DNA from: Scylla paramamosain
Lineage: Eukaryota; Arthropoda; Malacostraca; Decapoda; Portunidae
NCBI RefSeq assembly: GCF_035594125.1
Contig: NC_087190.1
Span: 8,235,539 to 8,299,538, forward strand
DNA: 64,000 nt
Reading direction: 5' to 3'
Under the pieces are notes generated by a model that saw only the letters and a program-made list of their open reading frames with translations, was not told where the DNA came from and ran no database searches. This document shows, piece by piece, positions 47,881-59,600 of this stretch. How positions within the stretch are numbered: position 1 is the first letter of the stretch; every line of letters begins with the position of its first letter. The position numbers and the translations under genes were made by a program.

Positions 47881-49899
47881 ATAAAACACTCATGATATAC
47901 TTTTCTTGTAATGTCCTTTTATTTCCTAATATAGAGTGTTTTGCAAAAATTTTTTGCGTTTTTTGTAGGTAATAAACTAAAAAACACTCAAAATGTACCT
48001 TTTTGGTAATGTTTTCCTATTTTTTTTTTATATAGGTTGGTTTGCATCTGTTTTAGCGTTTTTCTACGTAAAACACTGAGAAGACTTGTGTTCAGTAGTT
48101 TTGTTTTGGATTCCCATATAGAGTGAGTTACTTATTTATTTATCGTTTTGGTGCCTAACATTCTTAAAAACACTCAAAAGACATTTCTTTTAAGGTCGTT
48201 TAATTTCCTCATATAGGAGGCTTTTCATGCACTTCAGGGATTGGTACATAACAGTTCGAGAAAAAAAAAGCTGAAATTTACTTTTTTGATAATATTCTTT
48301 TATCACATAATTGCCCTTAATTTTCCCAGAAATTTGGCATCTCGGTACCTGTGAATATGAATAACGAAAAAAAAAAAATCCTATTTATTTAATTTTCATT
48401 TTTAAATAAAGTGTTATTTGTGGGTTTTAGCTTTTTGGTACTTCAGGAACTTAAAAAAACACTCATAATACACGTTTCTCGTAATGTCCTTTTGTTTCCC
48501 AAACATAATGTTCTTTGAATGTACTTAAGTGTTTTTATAGATAACATGATCAAAAACACTCAAAATACATGTTTTTGGTAATGTTATTCTGTTTCTCCAT
48601 AAAGTTTGTTTTGCATGCGTTTTAGCGGTTTGGTATATAAGGGGGTTAATAAACACTTAAAGGCAAATTTTTCGTAAAAGTTGGTTTTATTCCCATGTAA
48701 TGTGATTGTTCTGCTTTTTAGTGCTTTGTTGCATATCACGCTCAAAAACACTCAAAATACACTTTTCTGGTAATGTCATTTTTTTTTTTATGAAATGGTG
48801 CTAGTTTTGCATGTAATTTGGCATTTTCGTAACTAAGAATGTGAAAAACACTCAAAATACACAATTTGGTAAGGTAGTTCTGTTTATTAATTAAAAGTGT
48901 TATTCATGCATTTATTCCTTTTGATATGTAAGAAATTTCTCTATATACACGAGTTTTTGCGTTTATTGCCTTCTGGTTCTTTTAAAACTTTAAAACACTC
49001 ATTATACACGTTTTTCGTAATGTCCTTTTGTTTCCTAGTATAGAGTGCTTTACATCCATTTTTGCATTTTTTGTAGGTAACAAGCTCAAAAACACTCAAA
49101 ATATATCTGTTTGGTAATGTTATTCTATTTCATTATATAGGATGGTTTGTATACGCTTTAGCGTTTTTTCTAAGTAAAACACTGAAAAGACACGTTTTCA
49201 GTAATTTCCTTTTGGATTCAGATATTGACTGACTTCCATATCATTTATCGTTTTGGTGCCTAACATGCTGAAAAACACTGAAAAGACAGGTTTCTGGTAA
49301 AGTCTTTTAAATTCCTTATATAGGTGGCTTTGCATGCACTTTAGGGTATGGTACATAACAATCTGAAAAAAAAGCTATAATTAACTTTTATGATAATATA
49401 CTTTTTTCCACAAAAATTCCCTGAATTTTGGCAGAATTTTAGCATCTCGGTACCTATGAAGATGAATAACCAAAAAAAAAAATCCCATTTTTTATTTTAA
49501 TTTATTTTATTTATTTCATTATTTTTTATTTATTTATTTTTTTTCTAAACAGTGTTATTTGTGGGTTTTAGATTTTTGGTACTGAAGGAACTTGAAAATC
49601 ACTCATAATACACGTTTCTCGTGATGTTCTTTCGTTTCCTAAACATAAGGTTCTTTGCATGTATTTAAGCGTTTTTATAGATAACATAATCAAAAACACT
49701 CAAAATACATGTATTTGGTAATGTTATTCTGTTTCTCCATAAAATGTATTTTGCATGCGTTTTAGCGTTTTGGTATGTAACGAGCTCAAAAACACTTAAA
49801 GGTAAGTTCTTGGTAAAATTTGGTTTTATTCCCATGTGATGTGATTGCCCTCGCTTTAAGGCTTTATTGCGTAACACGCTCACAAACACTGAAAAGACA
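47881..49899 (+). repeat. Satellite HOR array leading into module P
   Basis: Direct array with D/E landmarks at about 48345 and 49447. From about 48220 it follows 28.56 kb onward. The P module starts at about 48675. Its I monomer has an aberrant stretch (TTTATGAAATGGTGCTAG at about 48788) where other copies have CCCACATGAAGCTAG. The E monomer at about 49490-49550 has an expanded TTTATT tract. Confidence 0.87.
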
Positions 49900-50379
49900 T
49901 GCAAAGCCTCCCATATGAGGAAATTAAAGAACTTACCAGAAATCTGTCTTTTGAGTGTTTTTCAGCATGTTAGGCACCAAAACGATAAATAATAAGGAAC
50001 TCACTCTATGTGGGAAACCAAAAGAAAATTACTGAAAACGTGTCTTTTCAGTGTTTTTTTTGGTGGAAAAACGCTAAAACTGATATAAACCAACCAATAT
50101 CAAGAAGCAGAAAAATATTACCAAAAATGTATATTTTGAGTGTTTTTGAGCTTTTTACCTACAAAAAAACGCGAAAATTGATACAACGCACTCTATATTT
50201 GGAAAGAAAAGGACATTGCGAGAAAAGTGTATAATGAATGTTTTATAGTTCAAAAAAAAATACAAGGCAAAAAACGGAAAAACTCGAGTATATGGAGAAG
50301 TTTCCTATATACCAAAATGCTGAAACTCATGAATAACACTCTTAATTGAGAAACAGAGCAACCTTACTAAATGCGTGTC
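49900..50379 (-). repeat. Inverted satellite cassette, copy 5
   Basis: Complete cassette with the standard junctions (AAGACAT/GCAAAG and GCGTGTC). The A/B border reads TTTTTTTTGGTGGAAAAACGC where other copies have TTACGTAGAAAAACGC, a small private change. Confidence 0.88.
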
Positions 50380-53230
50380 AAAAACACTAAAAGGCAAGTT
50401 CTTCGTAAAAGTTGGTTTTATTCCCATGTAATGTGATTGCCCTGCTTTTTAGTGCTTTATTGCCTAACACGCTCAAAAACACTCAAAGACACTTTTCTGG
50501 TAATGTAATTTTTTTCCCACATAAAGTTAGTTTCGCATGGAATTTGGTGTTTTGGTGACTAAGAATGTAAAAAAAAAAACACTCAAAATACACGCATTTA
50601 GTAAGGTTGTTCTGTTTCTTGATCAAGAGTGTTATTCATGAGTTTCAGTATTTTGGTAACTTAGAAACTTCTCCATACAGTCGAGTGTTTGCGTTTTTTG
50701 CCTTGTGATTCTGGTGAAACTATGAAACACTCATTATACACATTTCTCGTTATGTCCTTTTTTTTCTTATATAGAGTGTTTTGCATCCTTTTTTGCGTTT
50801 TTTTTAATGTAACAAGCTAAAAAACACATAAAATATACTTTTTTGGTAATATTATTCTATTTCTACATATTGGTTGGTTTGCATCCGTTTTAGCGTTTTT
50901 CTACGTAAATCTTTTAAAAGACACGTTTTCAGTAATTTTGTTTTGGATTTTTATATAGAGTGACTTTCAAATTATTTATCGTTTTGGTGCCTAACATGCA
51001 GAAAAACACTCAAAAGACAGGTTTCTTGTAAAGTCGTTAAATTTTATCAGATAGGTGGTTTTGCATACACTTTATGGTTTGGAACATAACTCCGAAAAAA
51101 AGTTAAAATTAACTTTTTCGATAATGTTTTTTCCACATATTTTCCCTGAATTTTGGCAGAATTTTGGCATCTTGGTACCTATGAACATCAATAACAAAAA
51201 AATGAAAATGCTATTTTTTATTTTTTATTTTTTTCTCTATAAAGGGTGTAATTTGTAAGTTTTAACGTTTTGGTACTTAAGGAACTTAAAAAAACGTTCA
51301 TAATACACATTTCTCGTAATGTCCTTTCGTTTCCCAAATGGGAAATCTTTGGGGGATCTTTGCATGTATTTAAGTGTTTTTATAGGTAACATGATAAAAA
51401 ACACTCAAAAGACTTGTTTTTGGTAATGGTATTCTGCTTCTCCATAAATGAGTGTTTTACTTAAGTTTTAGCGATTTGGTATGTAAGGAGCTGAAAAACA
51501 CTTCAAGGCAAGTTCTTGGTAAAAGTTGGTTTTATTCCAATGTAATATGATTGCCCTGCTTTTCAGTGCTTTATTGCCTAACACGCTCAAAAACACTAAA
51601 AAAATACTTCTGGTAATATCATTTATTCCCACATAAAACTAGTTTCGCATGCTAATTAGGGTTTTGCGAAGAATGTGAAAAAACACTCAAAATACCTGCA
51701 TTTGGTAATGTTGTTCTGTTTCTTAATTAAGATTGTTATTCATGAGTTTCAGCATTTTGGTATCTAAGAAACTTCTTTATATATACGAATTTTTGCGTTT
51801 TTTGCCTTGTGGTTCTTGTGAATCAAAAGTTCTTTTGCCCGAAAATAATAAGACACTCATTATACATGTTTCTCATAATGTCCTTTTCTTTCCCAATAAG
51901 GAGTGCTTTGCATCCATTTTCGCGTTTTTTGTTGGTAACAAGCTCAAAAACACTCAAATTATACCTCTTTGATAATGTTATTGTATTTCTTCATATTGGT
52001 TGGTTTACATCTATTTTAGCGTTTTTCTACGTAAAACACCGAAAAGACACGTTTTCAGTAATATTGTTTTCGATTCCCAAAGAATATTGCCAGAATTTTG
52101 GTATCTTAGTACCTATAAAGATGAATAACAAAAAAAAAGAATTTTTTTTTTCTCTCTATAAAGAGTGTTATTTGTGAGTTTTAGCTTTTTTGGTACTTAA
52201 GGAACTTAAAAAACACTCATAATACACGTTTCTCGTAATGTCCTTTCGTTTCCCAAAAAAAGGGTTCTTTGCATGTATTTGAGAGTTTTTATTGGTAACA
52301 TGATCAAAAACACTCAAAATACATGTTTTTGGTAATGTTCTTCTGTTTCACCATCAAGTGTATTTTGCATGCGTTTTAGTATTTTGGTATATAAGTAGCT
52401 CAAAAACACTTAAAGGCAAGTTCTTGTTAAAAATTGATTTTATTCCAATGTAATGTGTTTGCCCTGCTTTTTAGTGCTTTATTGCCTAATACGCTCAAAA
52501 ACACTCAAAAGACTTTTTTTTGGTAATGTCATAAAGCTGGTTTTGCATGCAATTTGGGGTTTTGGTAACTAAGAATGTGAAAAGCACTCAAAATTAACGC
52601 ATTTAGTAAGATTGTTGTGTTTCTCAATTAAGAATGTTGTTCCAGATTTTCAGCATTTTAGAATGTAAGAAACTTTTTTATTTACACGAGTTTTTGCGTT
52701 TTTAGCCTTGTAGTTCTTGTGAAACTATAAAACACTCATTATACACGTTTCTCGTAATGTCCTTTTCCTTCCCAATATAGAGTGTTTTCCATCCATTTTC
52801 GCGTTTTTTGTAGGTAACAATTTCAAAAACACTCAAAATAAACGTTTTTGGTAATGTTATTTTATTTCTTTATATTGGTTGGTTTGCATCCGTTTTAGCG
52901 TTTTTTTTACGAAAAGACACGTTTTTAGTAATTCTGTTTTGGATTCCCATATAGATTGACTTCCATGTTATTTATCGTGTTGGTTCCTAAGATGCTGAAA
53001 AACACTCATAAGACCGTTTTCTGGCAAAGACGTTTAATTTCCCTTTATAGGTAGCTTTGCATGCACTTTAGGGCTTTTGTACATAACAGTCCAAAAAAAA
53101 GCTAAATTTAACTTTTTTGATAATGTTCTTATATCACATAATTTCCTGAATTTTGCCCGAATTTTGGCATATCGGTACCTGTGAAGATGAATAAGAAAGA
53201 ACAAAAATATCGCATCTTTTTTTATTTATT
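50380..53230 (+). repeat. Satellite array, module Q and B-to-D scar (copy 2)
   Basis: Direct array: Q variant at 50615-50720, C variant with AAGTCGTTAAATTTTATC, decayed hairpin K near 51825, B-to-D jump at about 52077, C variant CATAAGACCG at 53006, and D/E landmarks at 51174, 52108 and 53175. It matches 56.78-59.60 kb at about 6.37-6.40 kb offset. It ends in a TTTATTTTATTTATTT tract at about 53226-53250, where the array jumps from E to the end of an I monomer. Confidence 0.87.
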
Positions 53231-55124
53231 TTTATTTTATTTATTTAAGAATGTTAAAAGCACTCAAAATACATGCATTTATTAAGGTTGTTCTGTTTCT
53301 CAATTAAGAGTGTTATACATGAGTTTTAGCATTTTGGTATCTAAGAAACCTCTCCATATACACAAGATTTTCCGTTTTTTGGCTTGTGGTTCTTTTGAAC
53401 TAAAAAAAACATCCATTATACACTTTTTTTACAATGTCCTTTTGTTTCCCAATATAGTGTTTTGCATCAATTTTCGCGTTTTTTGTAGGTAACCAGCTCA
53501 AAAACACTCAAAATATACCTTTTTAGTATCGTTTTTCTATTTCGTGATATTGGTTGCTTTGCATCCGTTTTAACGTTTTTTAAACGTAAAACACTGAGAA
53601 AACACGCTTTCAATAACTTTGTTTTGGATTCCCATATAGAGTGAATTCCTTATTATTTATCGTTATGGTGCCTAACATGCTAAAAAACAATCAAAAAACA
53701 GATTTCTGGTAAGGTCGTTTAATTTCCTTATATAGGAGGCTTTGCATGTACTTTAGGGTTTGGTACATAACAATCCGAAAAAAAGCTGAAATTAACTTTT
53801 TTGATAATATTGTTTTAACATATGACTGCCCTGAATTTTCCCAGAATTTTGGCATCTCGGTACCTATCAAGATGAATAAAAAAAAAATTCCTAATTTTTT
53901 TATTTTTTTTATTTTTTTATTTTTTAAATAAAGACTGTTATTTTTGGGTTTTAGCTTTTTGGTACTTAAGGAACTTAAAAAACACTCATAATACACGTTT
54001 CTCGTAATGTCGTTTTCTTTCCCAAACATAATGTTCTTTGCATGTATTTAAGCGTTTTTATAGATAACATGATCAAAAACACTGAAAATACATATATTTG
54101 GTAATGTTATTCTGTTTCTCCATAAAGTGTGTTTTCCATGCGTTTTAGCAGTTTTGTATATAAGGAGCTCAAAAAAACTTAAAGGCAAGTTTTTGGTATA
54201 AATTGGTGTTATTGCAGTGTAATATGATTGCCCTGCTTTTTAGTGCTTTATCACGCTCAAAAACACTTAAAAGACACTTTTCCGGTAATGTCATTTTTTT
54301 CTCACATAAAGGTGGTTTGGCATGCAATTTGGGGTTTTGGTAACTAAGAATGTGAAAAGCACTCAAAATCCACGCATTTAGTAAGGTTGTTCCGTTTTTT
54401 TTTTTAAATTAAGAGTGTTATTCATGAATTTCAGCATTTTGGTATCTAGGATATCTCTCCATATACACGAGTTTTTGCGTTTTTTGCTTTATGGTTCTTT
54501 TGAACTATAAAACACTCATTATACACTTTTCTTGCAATGTCCTTTTGTTTCCCAATATAGAGTGCTTTGCATCAATTTTCGCGTTTTTTGTAGGTAAAAA
54601 GCTCAAAAACACTCAAAGTATACCTTTCTGGTAACGTTTTTCTATTTTTTGATATTGGTTGGTTTCTATCCATTTTAATGTTTTTCTACGTAAAACACTG
54701 AGAAGACACGTTTTCAGTAACTTTGTTTTGGATTCTCATATAGAGTAAGTTCCTTATTATTTATCGTTTTGGTAACTAATATGCTAAAAAAAACACTAAA
54801 AACACAGATTTCTGGTAAGGTCGTTGAATTTTGCATGCACTTTAGGGTTTAGTACATAACTGTCCAAAAAAAAAAAGCTCAAATTAACTTTTTTGATAAT
54901 ATTCTTTTATCACATAATTGCCCTGAATTTTCCCAAAATTTTGGCATCTCGGTACCTATAAAGATGAAAAACAAAAAAAAAATCCTATTTACTTTATTTT
55001 TTTATTTATTTATTTAATTTTTTTAAATAAAGAGTGTTATTTGTATGTTTTAGCTTTTTGTTACATAAAGAACTTAAAAAAACACTCATAATACACGTTT
55101 CTCGTAATGTCCTTTTATTTATTT
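53231..55124 (+). repeat. Satellite array between two TTTATT deletion junctions
   Basis: Direct array starting after an E-to-I jump that removes about 800 bp present in the sister at 59.6-60.05 kb. D/E landmarks lie at 53862 and 54951. It is an ordinary HOR sequence close to 60.05-60.87 kb at first. It ends at about 55113-55128, where F jumps to H through another ATTTATTTTATTTATT filler and enters module P. Confidence 0.86.
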
Positions 55125-56291
55125 TATTTATTCTTCGTAAAAGTTTGTTTTATTCCCATGTAATGTGATCGTTCTGGATTTTACTGCTTTGTTCCATATC
55201 ACGCTGAAAAACACTCAAAAGACACTTTTCTGGTAATGTAATTTTTTTTTTCCCACATGAAGGTAGTTTCGCATGTAATTTGGCATTTTCGTACTAAGAA
55301 TGTGAAAAACACTCAAAATACACAGTTTGGTAAGGTAGTTCTGTTTATTAATTAAAAGTGTTATTCATGCATTTTTTAATTTTGGTATGTAAGAAAATTC
55401 TCTATATACACGAGTTTTTGCGTTTATTGCCTTGTGGTTCTTTTAAAACTAAGAAAACACTCATTATACACGTTTCTCGTAATGTCCTTTTGTTTCCTAA
55501 TATAGAGATCTTTACATCCATTTTTGCATTTTTTGTAGGTAACAAGCTCAAAAACAATCAAAATATATCTCTTTGGTAATGTTATTCTATTAGCGTTTTT
55601 CTACGTAAAACACTGAAAAGACACGTTTTCAGTAATTTTCTTTTTGATTCACATATTGACTTATTATTTATCGTTTTGGTGCCTAACATTCTGAAAAACA
55701 CTGAAAAGAAAGGTGTCTGGTAAAGTCGTTTAATTTCTCTATATAAGTGGCTTTGCATGCATTTTAGGGTTTGGTACATAACAATCCGATAAAAAAGCTA
55801 TAATTAACTTTTATGATGTCCTTTTTTCCACATGAATTCCCTGAATTTTGGCAGAATTTTGGCACCTCGGTACCTATGAAGATGAAGAACCAAAAAAAAA
55901 AAAAAATCCCATTTTTTTTTTTTTATTTTTTTTTTTTTCTGAAGAGTGTTATTTGTGGGTTTTAGCTTTTTAGTACTGAAGGAACTTAAAAATCACTCAT
56001 AATACACATTTCTCGTAATGTTCTTTTGTTTCCCAAACATAAGGTTCTTTGCATGTATTTAAGCGTTTTTATAGATAACATGATAAAAACACTCAAAATA
56101 CATGTATTTGGTAATGTTATTCTGTTTCTCAATAAAATGTATTTTGCATGCGTTTTAGCGTTTTGGTATGTAACTAGCTCAAAAACACTTAAAGGTAAGT
56201 TCTTGGTAAAATTTATTTTTTTTTCCATATAACGTGATTGCCCTGGCTTTTAGGGCTTTGTTGTGTAACACGCTCTGAAACACTGAAAAGA
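55125..56291 (+). repeat. Satellite array, module P
   Basis: P module (TTCTTCGTAAAAG, GTTCCATATCACGC, TTTATTGCC) with a D/E landmark at about 55867, leading to inverted cassette copy 6. Near 55590 an A monomer lacks the stretch between TATTCTATT and AGCGTTTTTCTACG, so it is shortened by about 30 bp. Confidence 0.87.
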
Positions 56292-56775
56292 CATGCAAAG
56301 CCTCCCATATGAGGAAATTAAACACCTTACCAGAAATATGTCTTTTGAGTGTTTTTCAGCATGTTAGGCACCAAAACGATAAATAATAAGAAACTCACTC
56401 TATGTGGGAATGCAAATGAAAATTACTAAAAACGTGTCTTCTCAGTGTTTCACGTAGAAAAACGCTAAAACTGATACAAACCTACCAATATCAAGAAGTA
56501 GAAAAACATTACCAAAAATGTATATTTTGAGTGTTTTTAAGCTTGTTATCTAAAAAAAAAAAATGCGAAAATTGATACAAAGCACTCTATATTGAGAAAG
56601 AAAGGGAGAAAAGTGCGAGAAAAGTATATAATGAATGTTTTATAGTTAAAAAAAACCACAAGGCAAAAAATGCAAAATCTCGTGTATATGGAGAAGTTTC
56701 CTGTATACCAAAATGCTGAAACTGATGAATAACACTCTTAATTGAGAAACAGAGCAACCTTACTAAATGCGTGTC
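56292..56775 (-). repeat. Inverted satellite cassette, copy 6
   Basis: Complete cassette with the standard junctions. A small local duplication, GGGAGAAAAGTGCGAGAAAAG, occurs at about 56600-56625 where other copies have GGGACATTGCGAGAAAAG. Confidence 0.88.
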
Positions 56776-59600
56776 AAAAACACTAAAAGGCAAGTTCTTC
56801 GTAAAAGTTGTGATTGCTCTGCTTTTCAGTGCTTTATTGCCTAACACGCTCAAAAACAGTCAAAGACACTTTTCCGGTAATGTCATTTTTTTCCCACATA
56901 AAGCTAGTTTCGCATAGAATTTGGGGTTTTGGTAACTAAGAATGTGAAAAAAACACTCAAAATACACGCATTTAGTAAGGTTGTTCTGTTTCTTGATTAA
57001 GAGTGTTATTCTTGAGTTTCAGTATTTTGGTATCTTAGAAACTTCTCCATACAGTCGAGTGTTTGCGTTTTTTGCCTTGTGATTCTGGTGAAACTATAAA
57101 ACACTCATTATACACGTTTCTCGTTGTCCTTTTTTTTCTTATATAGAGTGGTTTGCATCCATTTTCGCGTTTATTTTTTTATGTAACAAGCTAAAAAAAC
57201 AAACAAAATATACTTTTTGGTAATGTTATTCTATTTCTTCATATTGATTGGTTTGCATCCGTGTTAGCGTTTTTCTACGTAAATCTTTTAGAAGACACGT
57301 TTTCAGTAATTTTGTATTGGATTTCTATATAGAGTGACTTTCATATTATTTATCGTTTTGGTGCCTAACATGGAAAAAAAAAACGCTCAAAAGACAGGTT
57401 TCTTGTAAAGTCGTTAAATTTTATCAGATAGGTGGCTTTGCATACTTTTTATGGTTTGGAACAAAACTCCGAAAAAAAAGGTAAAATTAACTTTTTCGAT
57501 AATGTTTTTTCCACATAATTTCCCTGAATTTTGGCAGAATTTTGGCATCTTGGTACCTATGAACATCAATAACAAAAAATAAAAATGCTATTTTTTCATT
57601 TATTATTTTTTTCTCTATAAAGTGTTATTTGTAGGTTTTAACGTTTTGGTACTTAAGGAACTTAAAAAAAAACATTCATAATACACATTTCTCGTAATGT
57701 CCTTTCGTTTCCCAAATATGGGCATCTTTGCATGTATTTAAGTGTTTTTATAGGTAACATGATAAAAAAAACACTCAAAAGACTTGTTTTTGGTAACGTT
57801 ATTCTGCTTCTCCATAAAGGAGTGTTTTACATGCGTTTTAGCGATTTGGTATGTAAGGAGCTGAAAAACACTTGAAGGCGAATTCTTGGTAAAAGTTGGT
57901 TTTATTCCAATGTAATATGATTGCCCTGCTTTTTAGTGCTTTATTGCCTATCACGCTCAAAAACACTGAAAAGATACTTCTGGTAATGTAATTTTTTTCC
58001 CACTTAAAACTAGTTTCGCATGCTATTGAGGGTTTTGCGAAGAATGTGAAAAAAACACTCAAAATATAGGCATTTGGTAATGTTGTTTTGTTTCTCAATT
58101 AAGATTGTTTTTCACGAGTTTCAGCATTTTGGTATCTAAGAAACTTCTTTATATACACGAATTTTTGCGTTTTTTGCCTTGTTGTTCTTGTGAACTAAAA
58201 GTTCTTTTGCCCGAAAATAATAAGGCCCTCATTATACATGCTTCTCGTAATGTCCTTTTCTTTCCCAATAGGGAGTGCTTTGCATCCATTTTCGCGTTTT
58301 TTGTTGATAACAAGCTGAAAAACACTCAAAATATACCTCTTTAATAGTTATTGTATTTCTTCATATTGGATGGTTTTCATCTATTTTAGCGTTTTTCTAC
58401 GTAAAACATCGAAAAGACACGTTTTCAGTAATTTTGTTTTCGATTCCCAATGAATATTGCCAGAATTTTGGCATCTTAGTACCTATGAAGATGAATAACA
58501 AAAGAAAAAAAAATTCTTTTTTTTTTTCTTTCTTTAAAGAGTGTTATTTGTGGGTTTTAGCTTTTTTGGTACTTAAGGAACTTAAAAAAAAAACACTCAT
58601 AATACACGTTTCTCGTAATATCCTTTCGTTTCCCAAAAATAGGGTTCTTTGCATGTATTTAAGCATTTTTATTGGTAACATGATCAAAAACACTCAAAAT
58701 ACATGTTTTTGTTAATGTTCTTCTGTTTCACCATAAAGTGTATTTTGCATGCGTTTTAGTGTTTTGGTATATATGGAGCTCAAAAACACCTAAAGGCAAT
58801 TTCTTTTTAAAAATTGATTTTAATCCAATGTTATGTGTTTGCCCTGCTTTTTAATGCTTTATTGCCTAACACGCTGAAAAACACTCAAAAGACATATTTC
58901 TGGTAATGTAATTTTTTTCCCACATAAAGCTGGTTTTGCATGCAATTTGGGGTTTTGGTAACTAAGAATGTGAAAAGCACTCATAATTAACGCATTTAGT
59001 AAGACTCTGTTCCAGAGTTTCAGCATTTTAGAATATAAGAAACTTCTGTATATACACGAGTTTTTGCGTTTTTTGCCTTGTAGTTCTTGTGAAACTATAA
59101 AACACTCATTATACACGTTTCTCGTAATGTCCTTTTCCTTCCCGATATAGAGACCTTTCCATCCTTTTTCGCGTTTTTTATAGGTAACAATTTCAAAAAC
59201 ACTCAAAATATACCTTTTTGGTAATGCTATTTTATTTCTTCATATTGGTTAGTTTGCATCCGTTTTAGCGTTTTTCTACGTAAAACACCGAAAGGACACG
59301 TTTTTAGTAATTTTGTTTTGGATTCCCATATAAATTGACTTCCATAATATTTATCGTGTTGGTTCCTAAGAAGCTGAAAAGCACTCATAAGACCGTTTTC
59401 TGGCAAAGACGTTTAATTTCCCCTTATAGGACACTTGCATGCACTTTAGGGGTTTTGTACATAACAGTCCAAAAAAAAGCTAAATTTAACTTTTTTGATA
59501 TTGTTCTTATTTCACATAATTTCCTGAATTTTGCCCGAATTTTGGCATATCGATACCTGTGAATATGAATAAGAAAGAAAAAAAATATCGCATCTTTTTT
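56776..59600 (+). repeat. Satellite array, module Q and B-to-D scar (copy 3)
   Basis: Direct array: Q variant at 56990-57090, decayed hairpin K near 58195, B-to-D jump at about 58443, C variant CATAAGACCG at about 59390, D/E landmarks at 57556, 58478 and 59550. It is the sister of 50.38-53.23 kb. Unlike that copy it continues through a full E to J after 59.6 kb. Confidence 0.87.

Noticed and set aside
51809..52177. 122-residue open frame on the + strand
   Set aside because: It lies wholly in satellite monomers K, L, A, B, D and E, crosses the B-to-D deletion scar, and overlaps another frame over the same DNA. Composition is Phe/Leu/Ser-rich as expected from T-rich DNA.
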